Shown in pieces: positions 6,538 through 19,900 of a stretch of DNA of 34,277 nt (positions are counted from its first letter, which is position 1; each line of letters begins with the position of its first letter). The position numbers and the translations under genes are program-made. Source of the stretch: Mangrovicoccus sp. HB161399 (lineage in GTDB: Bacteria; Pseudomonadota; Alphaproteobacteria; Rhodobacterales; Rhodobacteraceae); NCBI RefSeq assembly GCF_013184745.1, contig NZ_JAATVU010000062.1, positions 1-34,277 on the forward strand. The letters run 5' to 3'. The notes below the pieces were generated by a model. That model searched no databases, was not told where the DNA came from, and saw only the letters and a list, made by a program, of their open reading frames with translations.

Positions 6538-7920
6538 ATGGCGCTCAGCAGGGAGCTCTATCTCGCGATCCTGTCGCTGGATGTCTACAACCGGGACTAC
6601 GACAACGTCGCAAAGCTCGAAGACAGCGACCGGATCGGCGAGGCGGGCATTCTCGGCCTGGGCGGCATCGACCCCGACGGCAGCCTCTACGCCGCCTGGC
6701 AGGACGAGGGCTTCTACGCCATCGCCTACGATACCAGCGGGATCGCCGGGATCGGCGAGGACCTGATCTTCTCCTTCCGCGGCACCAACCCCAATTTCTA
6801 CAATTCCGGCACCGGCAGCATCCCGATCCTGCTGGATGCCTGGAACGGCTGGACCGGGGCGCTGGGACTGTCGGGCACCGACAGCGGGCAGATGGTGCTG
6901 GCGCTGGATTTCTACGGCGACATCCTTGCTGCCGAGGGCACCGATCCGGCGCTGACCGGCACGACGGGCCATTCGCTGGGCGGCGGGCTCGGCGGCTTCG
7001 CGGCCAGCGTGTACGGCATGGAGGCGGTGATCTTCGACCACATGCCCTATGAATCCGCCGCGGACGATCTCTACCAGCTGGCGCTGGACGACCAGGCGGT
7101 GCGCGACCGGTTCTTCCTTGGCACGCTGCCGCCCGCGGCCGATGCCTCCGGCGTCGATGCGCTGGCCACCACGGGCGAGTTCCTGTCGGCGGTGCGGCTG
7201 GCGCTCGGCAGCCCCTACGCCACGATCGACAGCCTCGGCGGCTTCCGCGATCCGCTGGTGCTGCATTCCATGGCGCTGCTGACTTCGCTGATCTGGGCGC
7301 GCGACAACAGCCGGACGGACTGGATCCCCGTCGGACCGGAGCTCTGGGACGCGTTCTTCGATGCCGAGATCGCCGCCACCATCCCCGGCATCGGTGCCAC
7401 GGTCGGCGACCTGGGGTCCGAGGCGCAGTCGATGCAGTCGGCCATCGCCTATTCGGCGCTGGATGCCGGGGTGCGGCCCTTCGGGGACACCGCGATCTGG
7501 TCGATGTTCGGCGATGCGGGGGAACTCGGCACGGTGATGGCCGGGGAACCGGCGGATGTCTATTCCGACCTGCTCAGCTTCGAGCTGACGCTCGGCCTGC
7601 TCGGGCCGGGCCTGACCTGGAAGACCGTGACCGAAACGCTTGCGGATTTCGCGGTGCAGTATGCCGGGGCGCTGGCCATCGGGCAGGTGCAGGAGAACGA
7701 CGTCGCGAAGCAGGGCGTGCTGGCGCTGAATCCCGACGAGACGATCCTGACCTTCGACGGTTCCGAGATGCTGTGGAAGGACCAGCTCGGCCTCGATGCG
7801 CGGCTGGATCCGATCAACATCGGCAATTTCCGCGACGCGGTCTTCGCCCAGTCGGACGAAAGCTGGCTGGACACGCTGCTGCGCTGGACCGGCATCTCCA
7901 GCCTCGAGGATCTGGCACGG
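6538..7920 (+). other. Domain: class 3 lipase-like (alpha/beta hydrolase) N-terminus of the giant
   Basis: The first 460 or so residues contain no repeats and look like a lipase_3/Mbeg1-type hydrolase. FSFRGTN (78-84) fits the oxyanion-hole strand, and TTGHSLGGGLGG (142-153) is the nucleophile elbow with S146. D167 in IFDHM and H243 in VLHSM are candidates for the other triad members, although their assignment is uncertain without an alignment. Type I secreted lipases usually place the enzyme domain before RTX repeats, as here. Confidence 0.7.
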
Positions 7921-10900
7921 ATCGGCTGGCAGGCGGGCTCGGCGGACATCTTCGACCGCTTCCACCTGCGCACCCGCAACGACGCCACCTATTTCCTGCT
8001 GCCCGAACGGCCCTTCGGCCCGGCGGAGGGCGGGGTCGACGTCTTCATCGGCAATGCCGAGAGCGAGACCGTGATCGGCACCACCGGCGACGACCTGCTC
8101 ATGGGCGGCGGCGGCGGAGACGGCCTGGAGGGCGGCGAGGGCGACGATGTCGTGATCGGCGGCACCGGAGACGACACGATCGCGGCGGGCGGCGGGCGCA
8201 ACGTCGTGATCGGCGGCGACGGCGAGGACGAGGCCCGCTATGACGGGGCGCAGGGCGCCAAGCTGCAGCTGACCATATCCCCGGACATCTCCGGCGAAGG
8301 CTTCGGCATCCTCGACCAGCTCACCGTGCAGCTGAAGCTGGCGGGCACCGACGGCATGGGCAATGCGGTGGAGGACATCGTCTTCGGCACCGAGACCATC
8401 ACCTTCGGCGACGGCGCGGACGAGATCTCGGTCGGCAAGGAGAACTGGCTGGATGTCTTCCGCGAGCCGGTGACCATCGACCTGGGCGGCGCCCCCGAGG
8501 AGGGCGACACGATCAGCTTCGATCCGCGCGAGCTGTCGATCTTCGGCTCGCAGGGCGTGTTCTACCATAACGGCAATGTCCAGATCGCCGCGCCGGGGCT
8601 GGAATATGCCTATCTGGCGACGAATTTCCTGGGCATCGGCCAGCCCCTTGCGGTGGCGGCGCTGCTTCTGGCCGAGGATTTCGCGGTCCCCGACGACAAG
8701 GTGACCTTCACCGGGGTCGAGAACGTCACGCTGACCGACTTCTCCGACCGCTTCGCGCTGACCAGCTTCGATGAGGGCACGCATTCCGGCACCGGCGACA
8801 TCCGCGCCAAGGGCGGCAATGACGTCATCTGGATCAGCTCGGTCGCGGCGGGGGACCTGCGGGTCGATGGCGGGGACGGCAACGACATCATCATCGTCAC
8901 CGGCGGCGAGGCGGTGAAGACCGCGGGCGGGCCGGGGCGGGACCTGATCATCAACACCACCTATGGCGGCGAGCTCTACGGCGACACCTTCACCGGCTAC
9001 ACCGAGGGCTCGGGCGGCGTCACCGGCTTCCCCGACGACGACAACGGCGAGAATGCCGACCATTTCTGGTTCGCGCCGAACACCACGATCTACGACCCGC
9101 AGAAGAACGACATCCTCAGCTTCTACGGCGTGCCGCTCACGGGGGGGGACGCTTCGGGCACCTCGGTGTCGTTCCTCCTCGGCGCCGCGACGGGCAGCAA
9201 GGACGTGATGGATGCCGTTGCCAACGGCTTCACCTATTTCGCGCTGGTGACGACCGCGTCGGTCGGCGGGCTGGCGCGGACCTTCTTCGACACCTGGCTG
9301 CCGAACATCGTCTACATCGCCGCCCATGATCCCGAGAGCGGCTCGACCGTGCTGACGGTGGCCAACATGACCGACCTGCTGTTCCGCATCGCCACGGGGC
9401 AGTCGGTGGCCAGCTCGGTCGATCTGGGCGACGGCCAGGTCGATTTCATCGGCTTCCAGACGGTGCGGGACTTCACCTTCGCCAGCACCGACACCTTTTC
9501 CGGGCCCTGGTGGGAGGATCTGGGCGGCTTCGCCAGCTACGAGGCCAGCCTGGTGGACGATGTCGGCGATTTCGGGATGCTGTTCAATTTCCCGAACGTC
9601 TTCTCGACCATCATGGGCGGGATCGGCGCGGTGGCCGAGCAGGTGATCAAGGCCTCGCCGGTCGCGAATTTCCTGTTCACCGCCTATGACGCGCTGATGC
9701 TCGCCGATGCCGCGCATTGGCTGGCGGGCGCGGCGGTGCGCTATGCCAAGGCCAGCCTCTGGGCGGCGGGGGCCGATCCGCTGGTGATCGATCTGGACGG
9801 CGACGGGATCGAGACTGTCGCGGCCGAGGCCGGGGCGGTGTATTTCGACCTCGACCGGGATCTCTTCGCGGAACTGACCGGCTGGCTCGACGGCGATGAC
9901 GGCTTCCTCGTGCAGGACCTCAACGGCAACGGCCGCATCGACGACATCTCCGAGATGTTCGGCTCGCAGTTCGAGGGCGGCTATGCCGAGCTCGGCGCGC
10001 ATGACCTGGCCGACAACGGCGGCAATGCGGACGGCATGATCAGCGCCGCGGATCTGGTCTGGGGCAGCCTGAAGATCTGGCGCGACGGCAATTCGGACGG
10101 CTGGTCCGACGACGGCGAGGTTCTGTCGCTCGAAGAGCTGGGCATCGTGTCCATCGATCTCGGCACGCAGGCACTGGACATCACCACGCCGCAGGGCGCC
10201 GAGCTTCTGGCGACCGGCATGGTGGCGCTGGAAAGCGGCGAGGAGCGCCGCATGTTCGAGGCGGTCTTCGAAAGCTACGAGACCTATACCCGCTATGCCG
10301 GCGAGTCGGGCCGCGCCGCCTGGCAGCAGGAGCCGCTGGTCGAAAGCCGCGGCTACGGCTCGATGACCGACCTTTCGGTCGCGGCCGCCAACGACATCGA
10401 GCTGGGGCTGATCCTGGCCGAGACCGCCGCCTCGATGACCGAGCCCGACTACCTGAAGCTGCGCGGGCAGGTCGGCCCGGTTCTGAGCTACTGGGGCCAG
10501 ACGATGGAGACCACGCGGGAGCTGATCCCGGTGCTCCTGTCCACCGATGCCGTCGGCAAGGTGACGCTTGCCGACCGCGGGGTCTACGCCGAGGACGCCG
10601 CGGGCGGCTACTGGACGCTGGCCAGCGGCGATCCGATCCTGGATGCCGGGGGCACGGCGATCGGCCGTCCGACTCTGGAGGACCTGCTGGCGCAGGCAAC
10701 CGCAGAGGGGCAGCACTGGCAGCTGGAGCAGGCCTGGTCGCCCGCCTCGCGCGGCGCGGAGGTGCAGTTCCGCGGGAACGCACCCTACCTGATGCGGCTG
10801 GTCGAGGGCCGCGCGGTGATCGACGATTACGGCGTGCAGAACCCCGACGGCAGCTGGCGGCTCGCCTCGGGGCGGGCGGTGACCGACGCCGCCGGCAATC

Positions 10901-13900
10901 TGGTTTCCGCGCCCGCCGTCGCGGACATCCTCGCCCTGCCGAAGGACACGGGCCAGGAATGGCGCGTCGAGAACATCTCCTGGAATCCCTATGCCGCCAT
11001 CGAGGTGGAGACCATCGGCGTCCGCGTCACCGACGGCATCCCGGTGGACTACACTGTCGAAGTGACCGACCGCGACGGGACCTTCTTCGTCTGGGCGCGC
11101 AATCTCGACCGCGCGCTGGAGCTGCAGTTCAAGACCGGCGACTCGCGCGAGTTCAACCTGCGCAACTACGCCGTCGATTTCGACACTCTGGACGAGGTGG
11201 GCTCCTCAGACGACAGCACCTACCGGGTCGAACTGCTGACACCGGGCCAGTTCCATTTCGCCACCAGCCTCGCCGGGATCGAGTTCCACGAGGAGATGCT
11301 CTCCGCCACGCTCGACAACGATACCGGGCTGATCGACTACCGCACGGTCGAGGGCGGCAGCTACACCGCGTCGGAGGCGCAGTACGAATCTGTCATCGAT
11401 CCGATGATCGAGCTCGTCGGGCTTTCCATGCAGCAATACGTGCTGATCAGCCGCCGCATCGCGGTGCGGCTGGCGCTGCAGGACGGGCTCAAGGATTTCG
11501 CGCAGGGCATCGAGTACGACGCCGAAACCGACCTCTACCGCCCGACCACCGACCGCGAGCTGGCGCCGATGTTCGAGGCGATCTTCGCCGGCGCCCCGGG
11601 CAGCAACGAGGACGACGCGGTCTATGACTACCTGCAGCAATGGCAGGCGGTGATGGCAGCGATCTACCCGGACTACCGCCCGGCGGACAAGGACTACTTC
11701 TTCGACGCGACCGTCGGGCTCGACCAGCCGTTCGTGATGCAGATGCTGATCGCCGCCCACGAGAATGTCGGCATCGATCTCGACATTCCGGCCATCGCCA
11801 ATGCCTTCGCCATCGACGAGACGCGCATCGTCCAGCATGCGCCCGAAGACACCGAGGTGCGCGGCCATGACGGGGTCAATTTCTTCTACCTCACCGGCGG
11901 TGACCAGACCGTCATCGGCAGTTTCGAGGCCGATGCCGAAGCCTTCCCGCAGGGCAGCCAGGCCGATGTCTATTTCGTCGGGCGCGATGCCGGGGACGAC
12001 TACATCCTCGACCGGGACCTGGGCGACCATGACCAGCTGCGCTTCGCCCATCTGCGCTCGGACGAGGTCCGCGCAGTGCGCGACGGCGAGGACCTCGTCC
12101 TCTACTACAATGGCGGCGCCAACTTCCTGCGGCTGACCGACCAGTTCCTCGGCGAGCTGAATCCGATCCTCTCGGACGGCACGCGGCTGCAGACCGGGGT
12201 GGAGGAGATCGTCTTCGCCGACGGGGCGGTCTGGGACCGCTACCGCATGTCCTTCGCCGTGGTGGATTTCGAGCGCGCGGCCGAGGACGAGGCGGACGCC
12301 CATTACGGCTCGGGCTCGGGCGACATCCTGTTCGGCGGCAAGGGCAACGACTACCTCTCGGGCGGGGTGGGCGGCGACACCTACATCATCGAGGAAGGCG
12401 ACGGCCAGGACGTGATCGACGATCTCGGCGGCTTCTCCTTCGGCCCGGTCAAGGCCGGCATGGACTTCCTGATGTTCCGCGGCGACATCACCCAGGACCG
12501 GATCCGGCTGACCCGCGACGGGGCCAGCACCAACCTGGTGATTTCCATCCTCGACGCCGACGGCAACCTAACCGGCCAGAGCGTCGAGCTGGTCAACCAG
12601 TTCGGCGGGCTGCGGCTCAATCTCGGCGCTTTCTCCGAGGCGATCGGATCGGATGACGGGCTGGATTTCGTCGCCCCGAACCTGATCGAGAAGATCATCT
12701 TCGAGAAGGGCACCGTGCTCGATTTCGAAACCATCGTCGACGAGGTCATCGCCAACGCCAGGACCGCGGGCGACGACGCGATCTACGGCGTGCTGAACGA
12801 CAACACGCTCGACGGCGGGGCGGGGGACGACTACCTGACCGGCGGCTCGGGCTTCGACACCTATCTCTACGGCCGGGACTACGGCAGCGACGTGGTGCTC
12901 GACCTCGACTACGCCTCCTCGCTCTTCGGGCCGAAGGATGACCTGCTGCGCTTCACGGACGACCTGCGCTGGACCGATATCGAGTTCCTGCGCGACGGCG
13001 ACAGCGACACGCTGCGGCTGCGCGTGGCGGGGACCGAGGACGAGGTGATCCTCGACGATTACCTCTACGAGATCCTGCTGGTCGGCTACGTCAACCTGAT
13101 CGAGGAGATCGAGTTCGGCGACGGCACCACCTGGGACTACCTCAAGCTGCTCCAGCATTACGTCGACATCGCCAGGACCGACGGCGACGACGTGATCTAC
13201 GGTTTCGAGACCATCGCCGACCGGATCGACGGCGGCGCGGGCAATGACCGGCTGGAGGGACAGAGCGCCGGCGACACCTATGTCTTCGGCCCTGGCTACG
13301 GCTCCGACACCGTGATGGACACTTCCGGCAACGACCGGATCGAATTCCTCGGCCTGACGGTCGACCAGATCGGCGTGTCGCGCACCGCGCTCGACCTGAT
13401 CTTCTCGATCGAGGGCACCGAAGACCGCATCGTGCTGGAAAACCAGTATGTCCGCGCGGGCCAGCAGCGCTTTGCCGTGGAGACCTTCCAGTTCGGCGAC
13501 CGCAGCCTGGCCTTCACCGATTTCAACCCCGAGGACGTGGACCTCGTGGGCACGGACACGGCCGAGACGATCCTGGGCTCGGATTTCGGCGAGACCATCG
13601 ACGGGCGCGGCGGCGACGACACGCTGATCGGCGCGGATGGCGGCGACACCTACCTGTTCGACGTGGGCTACGGCGAGGACCTGATCATCGACACCCGCGT
13701 GCAGGCCGCCTGGGGCGACCGCAAGGGGATCGTGGTGCCTGTGGACGACGTGGTGAAATTCGGCACCGGCATCACCCGCGACAACGTGGTCTTCACCAAG
13801 GACGGCGACGACCTGGTGATCTCGGTGGCGGAGCGGCCGGACACGCTGCGCATCCGCAACCAGTTCCGCGACCTCGACAACGGGGTGGAGCGGTTCGAAT

Positions 13901-16900
13901 TCTCCGATGCCTCCTTCCTGCTGATTTCCGATGTCGAGGAACTCCTGCAGATCGAGGGCGGCAACCGCGGCGACAACGTGATCGAGGGCAATCCCGCCGG
14001 GCCGAACACGCTGGACGGGCGGCAGGGCGACGACACGCTGAAGGGCGGCACGGCGGCGGACGTCTACGCTTTCGGCGCGGATTACGATTTCGACCGGGTC
14101 GAGGAGGCCGCGGACGCGGAAGGCGTGATCGACATGGTGCAGTTCGGCGCCTCGGTCACCCGCGACATGCTGCGGATCACCCGGACCGGCACCGATCTGG
14201 TGATCGATCTCGGCAATGGATCGGACGTGCTGACCATCGCCGACGGGCTGGGGACCCACCGGGTCGAGGAGTTCCGCTTCGCCGACGGCACCGTGCTGAC
14301 GCTGGACGCGATCATCGACCGGATGCTGCAGGGCGGGGATGCCGACGAGCAGCTCGACGGTCTCGACGCGCGCGACGACACTGTTGCGGGCGGCGGCGGC
14401 TCGGATGCGCTGCGCGGCTTCGGCGGCGACGACACCTACCGCTTCGGCTATGGCGACGGCAGCGACAGCATCGAGGACAGCGCGGGAGTCGACCGGCTGG
14501 TCTTCGGCACCGGGGTCACGGCCGAAACCGTCAGCTTCGAGGAGATCGGCGGCGACCTGCTGATCCGGCTCGCGGCCACGGGCGAGCGCATCGCGGTGAT
14601 CGGCGGCTACCGCGCCGACGTGGTGGAGGTCTTCGCCTTCGAGGACGGCAGCGAGCTGGCCATTGCCGAGATCCGCGCGCAGATCCGCGACGCCCGCTCC
14701 ACGGACGGGCAGGACATCCTCGACAGCGCGGATTACGTCGCGGGCACGGCGATGCTGCCGGGGGCGGGCCACGACCTGATCCGGCTGGGCGAAGGCGGCC
14801 GCGCCGAGATCCGCGCGGGCGGGGGCATCGACCGGGTGGAGACCGCGCGCGGCGCCGCGGCGATCCTGAACATCGCCGAGGTATCGAGCCGCGACACCGT
14901 GGTGCGCCGCGCGGGGGCCGACAGCGACGACCTGATCCTGGCCTTCCCCGATGGCGGGCAGCTGGTCCTGGCGGGCGTGCTGGGCAATGCGGGCGTGCCC
15001 GCGATCCTCTTCGGCGACGGCATCGCCTGGGAGAAATCCGACCTGATCCAGGCCGCCATCGACGCGCAGCAAAGCGCGCTCGGCGATGTGGTGCGCGGCA
15101 GCGACAGCGACGACACGATCGAGGGCGGCGGCGGAGACGACCTGCTGGCCGGGGCGCGGGGCAACGACCTCTACCTGTTCTCGCGCGGCGACGGGCAGGA
15201 CGTGATCGAGGACGAGCAGGGGACCGACCGGCTGGAAATCACCGGATACCGTCCCGACGAGCTGCGCATCGAGCGGCTGGCCGAGGGGCGCAACGACCTG
15301 CTGCTGACCTTCGAAGGCAGCGAGGATGCGCTGATCCTGCGCAATGCCGCGATCGAGGAGCTGGCCTTCAGCGACGGCACCGCGTTCAGCCGCGACGCGC
15401 TTCTCGATCTGGTCAACGGCTCGGGCTCCGAGGGCGACGACCTGCTGACCGGCACGCCGCTTTCCGAGGTCTACCGCCCCGGGCTCGGCAATGACGTGAT
15501 CCTCGATGCGCGCGGCGGCGACGTCTACGAATTCTCCCGCGGCGACGGCCAGGACAGGATCGAGGCCGACGGCGCCTCGGACGGGCTCGGCACGGTGCTG
15601 TTCGGCGCGGGCATCACGCTGGAGGACGTGGCGGCGAAGCGCGACGCCGGGGGCAACATCATCCTGATGATCGCCGGCAGCGACGACCGGCTGACCCTGA
15701 TCGATCCCCCGGCGGATGCCGACGGCGTCATCGGCACGCTGTTCTTCGCCGACGGGCGCAGCCTGTCGCTGGCCGAGGTCGCACGCGGGATTCCGGGCAC
15801 CGGGGGAGACGACCGCATCATCATTCCCGGCGCGGCAGGCGCGGGCACCGACGCCTTCGGCCGCGGCGGCAATGACTGGGTGGAGACCGGCGCCGGGGAC
15901 GACGTGCTGACCGGCGGGACCGGCAACGACCTGCTGCAGGGCCATGGCGGCGGCGACACCTATTTCTTCGCCCCCGGCGACGGACAGGACACGATCGAGG
16001 ATGTCTCGCCCAATTCCGATGCCGCGCCGGACCGGCTGCGCTTCGGCGCCGGGATCGCGCCGGGCGACCTTCGCGCGCTCTCCGTCGGGCCTGCGGATCT
16101 GGTGCTGGGCATCGCGGGCAGCGAGGACCGCGTCACGCTGCGCAATTTCTTCGCCGCAAGTCCGCGCGACACCCGGATCGAAGAGATCGCTTTCGCCGAC
16201 GGCACGCTCTGGGGGCTGGCCGAGATCCTGGCGCTGGCCACCGCCGGAACCGGCGGCGACGACGACATCGACCTGGGCAGCGGCCTGGATGCCGATGCGA
16301 CCCTCTCCGGCGGGGCGGGCCTCGATCGGCTGGCGGGCGGGATCGGCGACACGGCCTATCTCTGGGGGCCGGGCGACGGGCGGCTGGAGATCGTCGAGGG
16401 CAACTGGACCCAGTCGGTGGACCGGCTTGTCTTCGGCGGCGGTCTCGACCCGGCCGGCATGGTCGTGGTGCGGCAGGGCAACGACCTGCTGCTGCGCTTC
16501 GCGGGGGAGGACGGCCATGTCCTGATCCGCGACCAGTTCCGCTTCTCCCGCGTGCCGGTGAACAGCTTCGCCTTCGCGGACGGCACCGAGCTGGATGCCG
16601 CCTCGGCCGCGGCGCTGGCGGTGGCCGAGGACGAGGCGCAGCGCCTGCTGTTCCCGAGCGTTCCGGATGCCGACCCGTTCGGCGATCCGGTCTTCTCGCA
16701 TGCCAACGGCGGCGCCGGCACCGGTGGCGGGGACGGCGGCGGCGGGGAGAGCGGCGCCACTGGCGGCGGCACGGGTCCGCTGCCGCGCAGCTATACCGGC
16801 ACGCCCGGCGTCACCGACATCCATGCCCGCTTCGTGCCGCTCGCCGACGGCGCCGAGCCGCTGGCGACGCTGATCGGCTTCGAGCCCGGCACCGGCGGCG

Positions 16901-19900
16901 ACCGGATGAAGATCGCGCTGGAGGAAGGCCTGTCCGGCCAGCTGGTCGCGCGCCAGGAAGGCGCGGACACCTATGTCTATTTCGTCGATGACGGCGTCAC
17001 CGACCTTGCGTTCGCCCGGCCGCTCTTCCGCCTGGTCGCGGCCGATGCCGGCCAGCTGGCCGCCGAGAATTTCTCCGGCGCGGATTTTGCCGCGGCGCTG
17101 GGGACGGATATCGAGGGCTCGGGCGATCCCGAGCTTCTGGAAAGCGGCTGGGGCGATGACGCGCTCTACGGCGCGGGCGGCAGCGACACGCTGGCGGGCG
17201 GGCTCGGCAACGACCTGCTGAAGGGCGGCGACAACAACGACAGGTACGAATTCGCGCCCGGTTTCGGCGACGACACGGTTTCGGATGACGGCTTCGCCTT
17301 CTATTCGGCCGGAGACAGGATGGTCTTTGCCGCCGGGCTGGCGCTTGCCGATCTGGAGGTGCGGGCCGAGGGCGGGGACCTTCTGCTAAGCTTCGCCGGA
17401 CAGCCGGGCTCGATCCGCATCGACCGGACGCTCACCAATTCGCGGATGCGCATCGAGTCCTTCGAGTTCCCGGACGGCACGGTGCTGAGCCATGCCGAGC
17501 TGGCGGCGATGGCCTGGGTGCCGGATGCCTCGGACCAGGATTTCCGCGGCAGCTACAGCGCCGACCTGCTGGAGGGCGGCGGCGGCAATGACAGCCTCTA
17601 CGGGCTGGGCGGCACCGACACGCTGCGCGGGGGGCCGGGCAGCGACCTGCTTTCGGGAAACGACGACAGCGACCTCTACGAATTCGCGCCGGGCTTCGGC
17701 CAGGACACGGTCGCGGACAACGGCTTCGCCTTCTACTCCGCCTCCGACCGGATCCGCTTTGCCGAGGGCCTGGCGCCGGCGGATCTGCGGGTGCGCGCCG
17801 AGAACGGCGACCTCGTGCTCAATTTCGCCGGCAGCGAGGACCGGATCCGCATTCCCGAGACGCTGGCCAATTCGCGCAACCGGATCGAATTCTTCGAGTT
17901 CGCCGACGGCACCGAGCTGACCCACCAGGACCTGACGGCGCTGGCCTGGGTCGCGGGCGAAGAGGACCAGCTCTTCGAGGGTAGCTACAGCGCCGAGCGG
18001 CTGGAGGGCGGCGGCGGCAATGACAGCCTCTTCGGGCGCGGCGGCACCGACACGCTGGACGGCGGGACCGGCAACGACCTGCTCACTGGCAATGACGACA
18101 GCGACCGCTACGAATTCGAAGCGGGCTTCGGCCAGGACACCGTCGCGGACAATGGCTTTGCCTTCTATTCCGCTGCCGACCGCATCGTCTTCGGCGCGGG
18201 GATCGATCTGGCCGGCCTGCGGGTCGAGGCCACCGACGAGGACCTGATCCTGTCCTTCGCGGGGACCGAGGACTGGATCCTGATCCCCGACACGGTGGTC
18301 AATTCGCGCAACCGGATCGAATCCTTCGAGTTCGGCGACGGCACGGTCCTGACGCATGGCGAGCTGATGGCCATGGCCTGGGCGCCGGAGGATGGCGACC
18401 GGCTGATCCAGGGCGGCTACGACGCCGATGCGATCGGGGGCGGCGGCGGCAACGACACGATCAACGGCCGCGGCGGCGAGGACACGCTGGACGGCGGGAC
18501 CGGCAACGATCTTCTGTCGGGCCAGGACAGCAGCGACACCTACCTGTTCGCGCCGGGCTTCGGGCAGGACACGGTGGCCGACAACGGCTTCGCCTTCTAT
18601 TCCGGCGCCGACCGCATCCTGTTCGGGCCCGGGCTGGACCCGGCGGATCTGCGGGTGCGGCTCGACGGCGACGATCTGGTGCTGTCCTTCTCCGGGACCG
18701 AGGACCGGCTGCGGCTCTCGGGCACGGTCAGCGGCGGGCGCAACCGGATCGAGACGGTGGCCTTCGACGACGGCACGGCCATCGACCACGAGGCCCTGCT
18801 TGCCATGGCCGCGGACGACCCCGAGGACGGCGCCTTCGACGGCGGGCCGGGCGCGGACACCCATGACGGCGGTGCGGGCGATGACAGCATCTCGGGCGCG
18901 GGCGGCGATGACAGCCTGTCGGGCGGCGCGGGATCGGACACGGTGGAGGGCGGCCCCGGCGCCGACACGCTGTCGGGCGGGCCGGGCCAGGACCGGCTGT
19001 CGGGCGGGACCGGCAACGATGCCTATCTCTTCGCCCCGGGCGACGGGCAGGCGGTCATCGCCGAGGAGGAAGGCACCGACCATGTCGCCTTCGCCGCCGG
19101 AATCCTTCCCGGCGACGTTTCGGTCGCGCAGCTCGGCAATGACCTGATCCTGCGCATCGCAGGCAGCGAGGACCGCATCACGCTGTCGGGCGTGCTCGGC
19201 GGCGCCGCCGCGGTGGTGGAGGAGATCCGCTTCGGCGGCGGCACGGTCTGGACCCATGAGGACCTGCTGGCCATGCTGCCCGGGATCGGCGTTGGCGACG
19301 ATGTCTTCTCGGGCGGCAGCGCGGACGAGACCGTCGCGGGCGGCGCGGGCGATGACAGCCTGTCCGGCGCGGGCGGCAATGACAGCCTCCTTGGCGGGGC
19401 CGGGAACGACACGCTCGACGGCGGCGCGGGCGCGGACACGATGGCGGGCGGCACCGGCAACGACCTGCTGAAGGACGCCTCCGGCGACGATCTCTACCGC
19501 TTCGATGCCGGGGACGGGCAGGACGCCATCGAGGACGGCGCAGGCACTGACGCGGCCGAATTCGGCGCGGGCATCGATCCGGGCGACGTCGCGGTCAGCC
19601 AGGGCCTCGACGGCGCCGACCTGATCCTGCGCATCGCGGGCTCCAACGACCGCCTGGTGCTGTCGGGCGCGCTGGAGGATCCGTCGCGCGGGATCGAGGA
19701 GATTCGCTTTGCCGATGGCACCGTCTGGACCCATGCGCAGATCCTGGCTGCCTCGCAGGTGACGGGGGCGGGGGACGATTCCGTCTTCGGAACCGGGGCC
19801 GATGACACCTTTGCGGGCGGCGCAGGCGACGATGCGCTTTCCGGACGCGGCGGCGCCGACCTTCTGGAAGGCGGCGCTGGAGGCGACACGCTCTCTGGCG

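Noticed and set aside
17116-18843. Regular direct repeats considered as a CRISPR-like array
   Set aside because: The 432-bp units are protein-coding in one frame and diverge at synonymous sites. There are no short identical repeats with unique spacers.
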